This document shows positions 8,920 through 17,597 of a stretch of DNA of 64,000 bases, in pieces (position 1 is the stretch's first letter; every line of letters starts with the position of its first letter). The position numbers and the translations under genes were made by a program. The stretch comes from DASZQY01 sp035548515 (GTDB lineage: Bacteria > Pseudomonadota > Alphaproteobacteria > Rhizobiales > Kaistiaceae), in contig DASZSW010000022.1 in assembly GCA_035548515.1 (NCBI GenBank), positions 60,859 through 124,858 of the forward strand. Direction: 5' to 3'. Below the pieces are notes generated by a model that searched no databases, was not told the origin of the DNA, and was given only the letters and a program-made list of their open reading frames with translations.

Positions 8920-10299
8920 GTGGGTCCATCACGTCTTGCGCGTGCGATGGCGTTTGCCGTCGCCGGCGTGGTCATCGCCTCTCATGCGGCGACGGCCCAA
9001 CCAGCTGTCGGAGTTGAGTCGCTCACCCAGGCGCTCGAATCCGCGTACGTCAACAACCCCACACTGAATGCGCAACGCGCTGCGCTGCGCTCGACCGACG
9101 AAGGCGTGCCGCAGGCGCTCTCCGGTTTCCGGCCCACGGTCACAGGCAGCGCGGACGCTGGAGCATCCACCAATCTCGCGGTCGGCAGCACCGCAACTTA
9201 CCCGCGCGGCGTATCGGTCACGATCGAGCAGCCGCTTTACGCGGGCAACCGCACCGTCAACGGCGTGAACATTGCCGAGACCGCGGTGCTGGCGGGACGG
9301 GAAGCGCTGCGCAACACGGAGCAGAACACGCTGCTCGCGGCGGCGCAGGCTTTCATGAATCTCGTGCAGGCGCAGGCGCTGGTGAATCTGCGCCGCGAGA
9401 ACATCGACTTCCTCGGTCAGCAGGTGAAGGCCGCGCAGGACCGCTTGAACGTGGGCGAAGGCATCCGGACGGACGTCGCGCAGACGGAGGCCCGTGAGGC
9501 CGCTGGGCAGGCCGATTTGAATTCGGCGGTTGCGCAGCTCAACACGACGATCGCCGTGTACGAGCAGGTGATCGGCCATCGCCCGAAGAGTCTGGGCGCG
9601 GCCAAGCCGATCGACGGGTTGCTGTCGAAGACGCTGAATGCGGCGCTTGCCGATGCGATGACGTCGCATCCGTCGATCCTGACCGCCGGCTACAACATCG
9701 ACATCGCCGAATTCAATGTGAAGGTCGCAGAAGGTGCGCTGCTGCCGACGCTGTCGGTATCGGGTACGATCTCGCATCGTGACGACGCCGCGGGCCTCGG
9801 ATCTCACTCCGACTCCGCTTCGGCGGTCGCTCGGCTGAGCGTGCCGATCTACCAGGGCGGAGAGGCGTCGTCGAAGGTGCGGCAGGCGAAGGAGTCGCTC
9901 GGCCAGCGGCGCATCGAGCTTGATGCAGCGCGCGACCAGGTGCGCCAGGCGGTGATTTCGGCGTGGGGTGCGCTCGACGCGGCCCGCGCGCAGATCAGGG
10001 CAGCTGAATCGCAGGTCTCGGCGGAGAACCTGCTCTTGTCGGGCATCATCGAGCAGCAGAAAGTCGGTCAGCAGACGACGCTGGATGTCCTCAATGCCCA
10101 GCAGGAGCTTCTCAACGCGCGCGTGGCGCAGGTCAGCGCGCAGCATGATCGCGTGATCGCGTCGTATCAGCTGCTCGCAGCGATCGGCATGCTCAACGCC
10201 GAGAAGCTTGCGCTCGACGTGCCGGTCTATGATCCGGTGCAGCATTACTCGCAAGTGCGCGACAAGTGGGGTGGCCTGCGGACGCCGGACGGCCGCTAG
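8920..10299 (+). CDS. tolC: TolC family outer-membrane efflux/secretion channel
   Basis: Trimeric outer-membrane tunnel used by type I secretion and efflux pumps. The product (459 residues from the GTG at 8920) has a signal peptide ending near SHAATAQ, followed by two OEP repeats: SLTQALESAYVNNPTLNAQRAALR...SGFRPTV and the paralogous LNAALADAMTSHPSILTAGYNIDIAEFNVKVAEGALLPTLSV half. Long heptad-like helical stretches follow each (RLNVGEGIRTDVAQTEAR; QQKVGQQTTLDVLNAQQELL), ending in the periplasmic entrance helices. Start is uncertain: TTG 8890 and ATG 8947 are in frame; GTG 8920 has a G-rich site just upstream and leaves a basic n-region. Confidence 0.9.
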   Translation: MGPSRLARAMAFAVAGVVIASHAATAQPAVGVESLTQALESAYVNNPTLNAQRAALRSTDEGVPQALSGFRPTVTGSADAGASTNLAVGSTATYPRGVSVTIEQPLYAGNRTVNGVNIAETAVLAGREALRNTEQNTLLAAAQAFMNLVQAQALVNLRRENIDFLGQQVKAAQDRLNVGEGIRTDVAQTEAREAAGQADLNSAVAQLNTTIAVYEQVIGHRPKSLGAAKPIDGLLSKTLNAALADAMTSHPSILTAGYNIDIAEFNVKVAEGALLPTLSVSGTISHRDDAAGLGSHSDSASAVARLSVPIYQGGEASSKVRQAKESLGQRRIELDAARDQVRQAVISAWGALDAARAQIRAAESQVSAENLLLSGIIEQQKVGQQTTLDVLNAQQELLNARVAQVSAQHDRVIASYQLLAAIGMLNAEKLALDVPVYDPVQHYSQVRDKWGGLRTPDGR

Positions 10300-10433
10300 C
10301 AGGCGTGGCTGGGGGCCACGGCGTCATGCAGACCGGCCGCGGCCCAAAAGTCGCAACATCTTTCGTGGGACATACGCTAGCCTCACAGGGCTCGAATCAG
10401 GCAAGATTCGCGGCGGGATTCGTAGCTGGGAAC

Positions 10434-11120
10434 ATGATGGCTGCCGCACCCGGACCCAACGCGACCGTCGAGGAAATCCTGGCGTCTATCCGTCAGGCGA
10501 TTTCCGACGACGACGCCAAGCGTACGAACGAGCGCTTGCGCTCCGATCCCAAATCATTGGCCGAGAAAAAACCGATGGCGAGCGTGACGAACGTTTTCGG
10601 GGACAAGAAGCTGGACATCGAGCCGACCGAGGTAGCTGCGGCGCCGGTGGACAAGGAGTCCGAGGATCTCGCCGCGGCCGAGGCGCTGGCGGATCAGGAG
10701 TTCATCGAGCAGGCGATTGAGCAGGCGCTCGACGGCGTACGTGCGGAACTGGAGTCGGTCCGCCCGGCTGCGAAGGTCGCGGCGCGGGCACAGATCGAAG
10801 CGCGGCCGGTCGAAGTCCCGGCAGTGACTGCGGTCGCCGGCGGTGGCCAACGGGCCGTGCCGCGAGCGAAGGCGGCGGGCGGTCGCAAGGAAGCAGCGCC
10901 GCGCAAGGCGCTGATGTCGCCGCGCACCGACGCCAGCGTCGCCGCGTCGTTCGAGGACCTGTCCAAGGCCATGCTTGCCGGCAATGCCCGCAAACTCGAT
11001 GAGGTCGTCGAGGAGCTTCTCCGGCCGATGCTCAAGGGCTGGCTGGAAAGCAACCTGCCGCAGATGGTCGAGCGCCTGGTGCGCGAGGAGATCGAGCGTG
11101 TCTCGCGTGGCCGCCCCTAG
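10434..11120 (+). CDS. popZ: PopZ-like polar organising protein (DUF2497)
   Basis: Alphaproteobacterial pole organiser that self-assembles and anchors chromosome-partition and cell-cycle proteins. The 228-residue product keeps both conserved ends: N-terminal ATVEEILASIRQAISDDD, which binds partners, and the C-terminal oligomerisation helices (LRPMLKGWLESNLPQMVERLVREEIERVSRG). The middle is a low-complexity acidic/Ala/Pro-rich spacer, as expected for PopZ. The start at ATG 10434 gives the family N-terminus; the following codon is also ATG (10437). Position just upstream of valS is the usual one in this order. Confidence 0.88.
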   Translation: MMAAAPGPNATVEEILASIRQAISDDDAKRTNERLRSDPKSLAEKKPMASVTNVFGDKKLDIEPTEVAAAPVDKESEDLAAAEALADQEFIEQAIEQALDGVRAELESVRPAAKVAARAQIEARPVEVPAVTAVAGGGQRAVPRAKAAGGRKEAAPRKALMSPRTDASVAASFEDLSKAMLAGNARKLDEVVEELLRPMLKGWLESNLPQMVERLVREEIERVSRGRP

Positions 11121-11207
11121 AGCGCAAAGCCGCCCGGCCGTTTGTTGACATACCCGCTGCCATCCTGATTTACACTGCCCGGCCAAGGACATCCGGGACA
11201 TTTTCGC

Positions 11208-13964
11208 GTGCTCCACAAGACTTATGACGCGGCGAGCGTCGAACCGCGCATCTTCAAGACGTGGGAAGACGCTGGGCTGTTCAAGAAGGGCGCGGGCGCC
11301 CGAGCCGGCGCCGAGCCGTATGCGATCGTCATCCCGCCGCCCAACGTCACCGGGTCGCTGCACCTCGGGCATGCGCTGGACAATACGATCCAGGACATCC
11401 TGATCCGCTACCGCCGCATGAAGGGGCGCGACGTATTGTGGCAGGTGGGCACGGACCATGCCGGCATCGCCACCCAGATGGTGGTCGAGCGGCAGATGAT
11501 GGAGCGGCAGGAGCCGGACCGCCGCAAGATCGGCCGCGAGAAGTTCCTCGAGAAGGTGTGGGCGTGGAAGGCGGAGTCCGGCGGGCAGATCATCAATCAG
11601 CTCAAGCGGCTCGGCGCTTCGGCCGACTGGAGCCGCGAACGCTTCACCATGGACGAGGGTCTGTCCAAGGCCGTCGTCAAGGTGTTCGTCGACCTCTTTC
11701 GCGAGGGCCTGATCTACAAAGACAAGCGGCTGGTCAACTGGGACCCCAAGCTGCTCACCGCCATCTCCGATCTCGAGGTCCAGCAGGTCGAAACGAAGGG
11801 CAAGCTCTGGCATTTCCGCTATCCGATCGAGGGCGAAGAGGGCCGCTATATCGTTGTCGCCACGACGCGCCCGGAGACGATGCTTGGCGATACCGGCGTG
11901 GCGGTTAACCCGAACGACGAGCGGTACACGGATCTGGTCGGCAAGAACGCGGTCCTGCCGCTGGTCGGTCGCAAGCTGAAGATCGTGGCGGACAGTTACG
12001 CCGATCCGGAGACCGGCTCGGGCGCGGTGAAGATGACGCCGGCGCACGACTTCAACGACTTCGAGGTCGGCAAGCGGCACGGCCTGGCGATGATCAGCGT
12101 GCTCGATCCCGAGGGCAACGTCGCGATCGACGGCAACAAGGACTTCCTTGCCGGTCTCGGCAAGGCGACGGGCAAGGATGCCGATCCGAAGCTCAAGACG
12201 ACGATCGCGGCAGTCGACGGCAAGGATCGTTTCGCCGCGCGCAAGATCATCGTCGAGATGATGGAAGCCGAGGGGCTGCTCGACAAGGTCGAGGACCATA
12301 CGCACTCAGTGCCGCACGGCGATCGTTCCAACGTGCCGATCGAGCCGTACCTCACCGACCAGTGGTACGTCGACGCCAGGACGATGGCTCAGCCGGCGAT
12401 CGCGGCCGTGCGCGAAGGCAAGACGCGGTTCGTGCCGCAGATGTGGGAGAAGACGTACTACGACTGGATGGAGAACATTCAGCCGTGGTGCATCTCGCGC
12501 CAGCTCTGGTGGGGCCACCAGATTCCGGCGTGGTACGGGCCGGACGGCAAGGTGTTCGTCGCAGCGAGCGAAGAAGAGGCGCAGGCACAGGCCGATGCAC
12601 ATTACGGCGCGGCGCCTGCCGAGGGGAAGAAGAAGCCCAAGAAGGCGAAACTGAAGCGCGACGAGGACGTGCTCGACACTTGGTTCTCCTCCGCGCTGTG
12701 GCCGTTCTCGACGCTTGGTTGGCCGGAGCAGACGCCGGAGCTCGGCCACTACTACCCGACGTCGACGCTGGTCACCGGCTTCGACATCATCTTCTTCTGG
12801 GTCGCCCGCATGATGATGATGGGCATCCATTTCATGAAGGAGGTGCCGTTCCGCGACGTCTACATCCATGCCCTTATCCGCGACGAGAAGGGCGCCAAGA
12901 TGTCGAAGTCGAAGGGCAATGTCGTCGACCCGCTGGCGCTGATCGACGAGTACGGCGCCGACGCGCTGCGCTTCACGCTCGCCGCGATGGCGGCGCAGGG
13001 GCGCGACATGCGCATCGCGGAATCGCGCGTCGAAAGCTCGCGCAACTTCACGACCAAGATCTGGAATGCGGCGAAATTTGCCGAGCACTACGAATGCAAG
13101 CTCGAACCGGGGTTCGATCCGGCCAAGGCGACGCTCACCCTCAACCGCTGGATCGCGACCGAGACGACGCGCGCCGTGCGCGCCGTTGCCGAGTCGATCG
13201 AGGCGTACAAGTTCAACGAAGCAGCGAATGCCGCCTATCGCTTCGTGTGGAACCTTACCTGCGACTGGTACCTTGAGCTGACCAAGCCGGTGCTCGCTGG
13301 CGAGGACGCGGCGGCCAAGTCCGAGACGCAGGCGACTGTCGCGTGGCTGCTCGACCAGATTGCGGCCATGCTCCATCCCATCATGCCGTTCCTCACCGAG
13401 GAGCTTTGGGACAAAGCGGCGCGGATCAATACAGACGCGCGTCCGGTTCTGGCGCTGAGCGCCTGGCCGTCGCTCGAATTCGAAGACGCCGGCGCGGCGG
13501 ATGAGATCAACTGGCTGGTCGAGTTCATCTCTCAGGTTCGTTCCGTGCGCTCCGAGATGAACGTGCCGGCGGGAGCGATGGTGACGCTGTTTGTCACCGG
13601 TGCCACCTTCACGACTGCGACGCGGCTGCAGACGTACGACGCGTTGATCCGCCGCCTGGCGCGGGTCGAGACGGTCAGCCTTGCGTCGACTCCGCAGAAG
13701 GGTGCGGTGCAGATCGTCGTTGGTGAGGCGACGGTTTCGATGCCGCTCGAGGGCGTTATTGATCTCAACGCCGAACGCGCGCGCCTCTCCAAAGAAGTCG
13801 ATCGCGTCGCCAAGGAGATCGCCAAGATCGAGGCGAAGCTTGGCAACGAGCAGTTCGTCGCCAAGGCGCCGGAGGAAGTCATCGAGGAGCAGCGCGGGCG
13901 GCTCACCGAGGCGATGGCGCTCCGCAACAAGACTGCGGCCGCGCTCTCCCGACTTATCCACTGA
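11208..13964 (+). CDS. valS: Valyl-tRNA synthetase
   Basis: Class I synthetase that charges tRNA-Val, 918 residues. Motifs: PPPNVTGSLHLGHALDNT with HIGH-type HLGH at residues 52-55, the editing domain (VATTRPETMLGDTGVAVNP, GSGAVKMTPAHDFNDFEVG), KMSKS at residues 564-568, and the C-terminal coiled coil (AERARLSKEVDRVAKEIAKIEAKL). The start codon is GTG at 11208, giving the family N-terminus LHKTYDAASVEPRI. A TTGACA at 11145-11150 could be its -35 box, but no well-spaced -10 follows. Confidence 0.97.
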   Translation: MLHKTYDAASVEPRIFKTWEDAGLFKKGAGARAGAEPYAIVIPPPNVTGSLHLGHALDNTIQDILIRYRRMKGRDVLWQVGTDHAGIATQMVVERQMMERQEPDRRKIGREKFLEKVWAWKAESGGQIINQLKRLGASADWSRERFTMDEGLSKAVVKVFVDLFREGLIYKDKRLVNWDPKLLTAISDLEVQQVETKGKLWHFRYPIEGEEGRYIVVATTRPETMLGDTGVAVNPNDERYTDLVGKNAVLPLVGRKLKIVADSYADPETGSGAVKMTPAHDFNDFEVGKRHGLAMISVLDPEGNVAIDGNKDFLAGLGKATGKDADPKLKTTIAAVDGKDRFAARKIIVEMMEAEGLLDKVEDHTHSVPHGDRSNVPIEPYLTDQWYVDARTMAQPAIAAVREGKTRFVPQMWEKTYYDWMENIQPWCISRQLWWGHQIPAWYGPDGKVFVAASEEEAQAQADAHYGAAPAEGKKKPKKAKLKRDEDVLDTWFSSALWPFSTLGWPEQTPELGHYYPTSTLVTGFDIIFFWVARMMMMGIHFMKEVPFRDVYIHALIRDEKGAKMSKSKGNVVDPLALIDEYGADALRFTLAAMAAQGRDMRIAESRVESSRNFTTKIWNAAKFAEHYECKLEPGFDPAKATLTLNRWIATETTRAVRAVAESIEAYKFNEAANAAYRFVWNLTCDWYLELTKPVLAGEDAAAKSETQATVAWLLDQIAAMLHPIMPFLTEELWDKAARINTDARPVLALSAWPSLEFEDAGAADEINWLVEFISQVRSVRSEMNVPAGAMVTLFVTGATFTTATRLQTYDALIRRLARVETVSLASTPQKGAVQIVVGEATVSMPLEGVIDLNAERARLSKEVDRVAKEIAKIEAKLGNEQFVAKAPEEVIEEQRGRLTEAMALRNKTAAALSRLIH

Positions 13965-14018
13965 CCTTACACTTCCTGTGCACAACCGCGCGTGCGTGAT
14001 TGGGCGCGCGGCGGGACT

Positions 14019-14044
14019 CATCTAGTCTGTGGGTGGACTAGATG
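14019..14044. repeat. Perfect 9-bp inverted repeat
   Basis: CATCTAGTC (14019-14027) and GACTAGATG (14036-14044) are exact reverse complements separated by eight bases. It could be an RNA hairpin or an operator for a dimeric regulator. There is no T-run after it, so it is not a terminator. Confidence 0.6.
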
Positions 14045-14065
14045 CGGCCAGTAACGAGTGCACAG

Positions 14066-14130
14066 GGGGCGTGTATTTGCCCCTCGTGATGTCGGTGTTG
14101 GGCTCTGTATGAGCCGGAGTACGAGGGGGC
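14066..14130 (+). other. Alternative, mutually exclusive hairpins (possible leader or sRNA element)
   Basis: GCCCCTCGT (14079-14087) pairs with ACGAGGGGGC (14121-14130, one extra G), enclosing an inner GGCTC/GAGCC hairpin (14101-14115). The same GCCCC can instead pair with GGGGC at 14066-14070. Two competing stems sharing one strand is the layout of attenuators and switches, but it can also arise by chance in GC-rich DNA. No ligand class is recognised. Confidence 0.4.
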
Positions 14131-14396
14131 GTTATGTTGCGTAGAGTCACGACTCTCGCCGCGCTTGATGGCGGGCGGAGTCAGGCTATGGCAGAGGCGG
14201 GATCGATCCGCCGTTTGCTCGGCATCCCGTTCACCGAGGTAAATCGACATCGCCACTCTCGCAGCAGCGCCTGCACTGCGCTGGCTGGTCTTTCTTGGGA
14301 TTTCGACCCGCCCGCAACGGTCCGGCACGACGATAGGCCGGCGCCGTCTGATTTCAGCACAACCCATTACGCCTGAACTGTCCTGACCGACCCAAT

Positions 14397-14433
14397 GGAA
14401 ACGCCGTGGAGGGCGACCTCTGCGGCGTTTTCC
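14397..14433. terminator. Long hairpin, probable transcription terminator
   Basis: GGAAACGCCGTGGAGG and CCTCTGCGGCGTTTTCC form a stem of about 16 pairs around a GCGA loop, with a few G-T or mismatched positions. The T-run is short, so termination strength is uncertain. It lies about 100 bases before the ATG of the UDP-glucuronate decarboxylase gene and would separate it from transcripts arising upstream. Confidence 0.5.
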
Positions 14434-14537
14434 GTATTGGCATCAGGCGGTTGCGCGGGCTCGCCGTACCGGGCTAGCGTTAGTTGGCCCGGGGGCGTCG
14501 TCCGCGCCGGTGGCAGAGTCTGGCTTTGGGTGGCTGC

Positions 14538-15509
14538 ATGGCGCGTAAGTATGAGTCCCGCAAACGCATCCTGGTAACCGGCGGCGCCGGGTTTCTCGGA
14601 TCGCATCTCATCGATCGGCTCATAGAGCAGGGGCACGAGGTGCTCTGTGCCGACAATCTATTCACAGGCAGCAAGCGCAACCTGGCGCAGCTCCACAATC
14701 ACCCGCGGTTCGAGTTCATCCGCCATGACGTGACCTTCCCGCTCTACGTCGAGGTCGACGAGATCTACAATCTGGCGTGCCCGGCATCGCCAGTGCACTA
14801 CCAGCACGATCCGGTGCAGACGACGAAGACATCAGTGCACGGCGCCATCAACATGCTTGGCTTAGCGAAGCGCGTCGGTGCCCGCATCCTGCAGGCGTCG
14901 ACCAGCGAGATCTACGGCGATCCGGAAGTCCATCCGCAGCGCGAGGACTATTGGGGCCGTGTGAACCCGATCGGCCCGCGCTCCTGTTACGACGAAGGCA
15001 AGCGCTGCGCGGAGACGCTGTTCTTCGACTATCACCGCCAGCACGGGCTGCCGATCAAGGTGGCGCGCATCTTCAATACATATGGGCCGCGCATGCATCC
15101 GGCCGACGGGCGCGTCGTCTCCAACTTCATCATGCAGGCTCTGCACGGCGAGCCGATCACCGTCTACGGCGATGGCAAGCAGACCCGGTCGTTCTGCTAT
15201 GTCGATGATCTCGTGGCCGGGCTGATGCGGCTGATGGAGACGCCCGACGATTTCACCGGGCCGGTGAACCTCGGCAATCCCGAGGAATACACAATCGGCC
15301 AGCTCGCGACGGAGGTGGTGCGTCAGGTCGGAGGCGCCTCGTCGACCGTTCACGCGCCACTCCCCACGGACGATCCGCGCCAACGCCGGCCGGATATCAC
15401 GCTGGCGCGCGAGAAGCTTGGCTGGCAGCCGAGCGTGCCGCTGAAGGATGGGCTGAAGCAGACCATCGATTATTTCCGCGCTCTCGATGCCGAGATGCGT
15501 CCGAACTAG
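14538..15509 (+). CDS. uxs: UDP-glucuronate decarboxylase (UDP-xylose synthase), SDR family
   Basis: Extended short-chain dehydrogenase that oxidises and decarboxylates UDP-glucuronate to UDP-xylose for surface polysaccharide. The 323-residue product has the NAD-binding GGAGFLGSHL near residue 13, then LACPASPVHYQHDPVQTTKT, the active-site Y-x-x-x-K as CYDEGKR, ARIFNTYGPRMHPADGRVVSNFI and YGDGKQTRSFCYVDDLV, all very close to the UXS subfamily. ATG 14538 was chosen as the start because it directly precedes the nucleotide-binding strand. The stop overlaps the convergent glycosylase stop (shared CTAG). Confidence 0.9.
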   Translation: MARKYESRKRILVTGGAGFLGSHLIDRLIEQGHEVLCADNLFTGSKRNLAQLHNHPRFEFIRHDVTFPLYVEVDEIYNLACPASPVHYQHDPVQTTKTSVHGAINMLGLAKRVGARILQASTSEIYGDPEVHPQREDYWGRVNPIGPRSCYDEGKRCAETLFFDYHRQHGLPIKVARIFNTYGPRMHPADGRVVSNFIMQALHGEPITVYGDGKQTRSFCYVDDLVAGLMRLMETPDDFTGPVNLGNPEEYTIGQLATEVVRQVGGASSTVHAPLPTDDPRQRRPDITLAREKLGWQPSVPLKDGLKQTIDYFRALDAEMRPN

Positions 15510-16084
15510 CGGAACGGCTTGCTGAGATAGGGCGAACCGGCGAGGCCGTAGCGCCAGGGCAGGTCCGCCGCTTTGGTGATGCCAATGCGGACGCCAGTGG
15601 CAATCTTGGGCCTACCGCTCGCGGCGTAGAGGGCGAAAGGCGCACGATCCAGCGGTAGCCCGCTTTCGGCGATGGTGACGCCGAGCGCCTGGCACAGCTT
15701 GCCCGGTCCTGAACACAGCTGACGCAACTCCGGGACACTGCGGCGGCGGCGCATCGCCTCGATGCGCTCGGTGGGCTCGAGTGCACGGATCAGCACGGCG
15801 CTGGCGCTCCCCTCGGCCTCACAGACAAAATTGAGGCACCAGTGGATACCGTACGAGCGGTACACGTACGCGAACCCCGGCGGATCGAACATGACGGCGT
15901 TCCGCTCGGTGCGGCCGCGGTAGCTATGCGCCGCCGGATCGGTGTGGTGGTAGGCCTCGACCTCGACGATCACCCCGCCGACGCCGTTCACCAGCAGCGT
16001 CGCCCCGATGAGGTCGGGCGCAACGTCGTGGACGCTGCGGGCGAAGAATCGGCGGGTGACGCGAGCGGCCATTGCCCGGACCAT
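15506..16084 (-). CDS. mpg: 3-methyladenine DNA glycosylase (AAG/Mpg family)
   Basis: Base-excision repair enzyme that removes alkylated purines. The 192-residue product has the family features ARSVHDVAPDLIGATLL, IVEVEAYHHTDPAAHSYRGRTERNAVMF (with the catalytic Glu in VEAYH) and AYVYRSYGIHWCLNFVCE. The first ATG at 16084 abuts the T-tail of the glnA terminator and has no room for a normal ribosome binding site, so ATG 16072 (MAARVTRRFF) may be the real start. The stop shares CTAG with the convergent gene. Confidence 0.9.
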   Translation of the reverse strand: MVRAMAARVTRRFFARSVHDVAPDLIGATLLVNGVGGVIVEVEAYHHTDPAAHSYRGRTERNAVMFDPPGFAYVYRSYGIHWCLNFVCEAEGSASAVLIRALEPTERIEAMRRRRSVPELRQLCSGPGKLCQALGVTIAESGLPLDRAPFALYAASGRPKIATGVRIGITKAADLPWRYGLAGSPYLSKPFR

Positions 16085-16115
16085 AAACGAAAACGGGGCG
16101 CCCGAAGGCGCCCCG
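16085..16115 (-). terminator. Rho-independent terminator of glnA
   Basis: On the minus strand ACGGGGCGCC-TTCG-GGCGCCCCGT is a perfect 10-bp stem with a TTCG tetraloop, followed by TTTTCGTTT. It begins 24 bases after the glnA stop and ends at the mpg start codon. Confidence 0.88.
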
Positions 16116-16138
16116 TGAGCAGTTCGAAAGCGTCCGGA

Positions 16139-17548
16139 TCAGACCGAGTAGTACATGTCGTACTCGACCGGGTGCGGCGTCATCTCGAAGCGCGCGACTT
16201 CTTCCATCTTTAGCTCGATGTAGGAGTCGATCATGTCGTCGGAGAAGACGTCGCCGGCCTTCAGGAATTCGCGGTCCTTGTCGAGACTCGACAGCGCCTC
16301 GCGGAGCGAACCACACACCGTCGGGATGCGCTTCAGCTCCTTCGGCGGCAGATCGTAGAGGTTTTTGTCCATGGCCTCGCCGGGATGGGTCTTGTTCTTG
16401 ATGCCATCCAGGCCCGCCATCAGCATCGCGGCAAACGCGAGGTACGGGTTCGCGCCCGGATCGGGGAAGCGGACCTCGACGCGCTTGGCCTTGGGGTTGT
16501 TGGTGACCGGGATGCGGCACGAGGCCGAGCGGTTACGCGAGGAGTAGGCGAGCAGCACCGGTGCCTCATAGCCCGGTACCAGTCGCTTGTACGAGTTGGT
16601 GAGCGGGTTGGTGAAGCCGTTCAGCGCCTTGGCGTGCTTGATGATGCCGCCGATGTAGAACAGGCAGTCTTCCGACAGGTCGGCGTAGAGCTTGCCGGCG
16701 AACAGCGGCTTGCCGCCCTTCCAGATCGACTGGTGCACGTGCATGCCCGAGCCGTTGTCGCCGTAGATCGGCTTCGGCATGAACGTCGCCGTCTTGCCGT
16801 AGGCGTTGGCGACGTTGTGGATGCAGTACTTATAGATCTGCAGGTGGTCAGCCATGGTGACCAGCGGGCCGAACTTCATGCCGAGTTCGTGCTGGGCTGA
16901 GGCCACTTCGTGATGGTGCTTCTCGACATTCACGCCCATCGACTTCATGGAGGCGAGCATCTCGGAGCGCATGTCCTGGAGGGAGTCCAGCGGCGGCACC
17001 GGGAAGTAGCCGCCTTTGGTGCGGATGCGGTGGCCGAGGTTGCCCATCTCGTAGTCGGTGTCGGAGTTGATCGGCAGCTCGACGTCGTCGATCTTGAAGC
17101 CGGTGTTATACGGCGTCGCCGAATACTTGATGTCGTCGAACACGAAGAACTCGGCTTCCGGGCCGAAGAACACCGTGTCGCCGATCTTGGTCTGCTTCAG
17201 GTAATTCTCGGCCTTCTTGGCGATCGAGCGCGGGTCGCGGTCGTAGGGTTCGTCGGTGAGCGGCTCGAGCACGTCACAGACGATCGACAGCGTGGTCTGG
17301 GCGAAGAACGGATCGACCGCCACCGTGTTGGGGTCGGGCATCAGCTTCATGTCGGACTCGTTGATCGCCTTCCATCCGGCGATCGAGGAGCCGTCGAACA
17401 TGATGCCTTCGGCGAAGGTATCTTCTTCGATCATCGTGACGTCGAAGGTGACGTGCTGCCACTTGCCGCGCGGATCCGTGAATCGGAAATCGACATACTT
17501 GACGTCGTTGTCCTTGATCATCTTGAGGACGTCTTTGGCGGTCGTCAT
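16139..17548 (-). CDS. glnA: Glutamine synthetase type I
   Basis: Dodecameric enzyme that makes glutamine from glutamate, ammonia and ATP, the entry point of nitrogen assimilation. The 469-residue length and motifs are typical of GSI-beta: MFDGSSIAGWKAINESDM, the metal/ATP region FFGPEAEFFVFDD, MHVHQSIWKGGKPLF, and the adenylylation loop KNLYDLPPKE with Tyr398 as the likely AMP acceptor of GlnE. It lies 49 bases downstream of glnB on the same strand and is closed by a strong terminator, so glnB-glnA is likely one unit under the sigma-54 promoter upstream of glnB. Confidence 0.98.
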   Translation of the reverse strand: MTTAKDVLKMIKDNDVKYVDFRFTDPRGKWQHVTFDVTMIEEDTFAEGIMFDGSSIAGWKAINESDMKLMPDPNTVAVDPFFAQTTLSIVCDVLEPLTDEPYDRDPRSIAKKAENYLKQTKIGDTVFFGPEAEFFVFDDIKYSATPYNTGFKIDDVELPINSDTDYEMGNLGHRIRTKGGYFPVPPLDSLQDMRSEMLASMKSMGVNVEKHHHEVASAQHELGMKFGPLVTMADHLQIYKYCIHNVANAYGKTATFMPKPIYGDNGSGMHVHQSIWKGGKPLFAGKLYADLSEDCLFYIGGIIKHAKALNGFTNPLTNSYKRLVPGYEAPVLLAYSSRNRSASCRIPVTNNPKAKRVEVRFPDPGANPYLAFAAMLMAGLDGIKNKTHPGEAMDKNLYDLPPKELKRIPTVCGSLREALSSLDKDREFLKAGDVFSDDMIDSYIELKMEEVARFEMTPHPVEYDMYYSV

Positions 17549-17597
17549 TGCGAGCGTTCCCTCTATCTACGGGACGTTGGATTTCAGAAATTGCGAG

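Larger units (their letters stand above)
13965..14537. other. Gene-free interval with structured-RNA potential, valS to UDP-glucuronate decarboxylase
   Basis: About 570 bases without a convincing protein gene. An 80-codon frame at 14134-14376 has no recognisable family and no ribosome binding site. The interval instead carries several strong inverted repeats: 14019-14044, two mutually exclusive stems at 14066-14083 and 14079-14130, a near-palindrome GGCGGGATCGATCCGCC around 14197-14213, and a long hairpin at 14397-14433. I found no signature of tmRNA, RNase P RNA, SRP RNA or 6S RNA. A trans-acting small RNA or a leader of the downstream gene are both possible. Confidence 0.5.

Noticed and set aside
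10304..10320. Terminator after tolC
   Set aside because: CGTGGC/GCCACG forms a 6-bp stem but there is no T-run, so it was not called.
10554..14021. Two long minus-strand frames opposite popZ and valS
   Set aside because: Same reasoning: antisense to well-supported genes, low-complexity Arg/His/Leu composition, no ribosome binding site or family.
14134..14376. 80-codon plus-strand frame in the valS-downstream interval
   Set aside because: No family, no ribosome binding site, irregular composition, and it overlaps strong RNA stems.
14041..14433. tmRNA, RNase P RNA or SRP RNA in the hairpin-rich interval
   Set aside because: None of the invariant segments (tag-coding region, GAGGAAAGTC-type core, GGAAGCAGC) is present on either strand.
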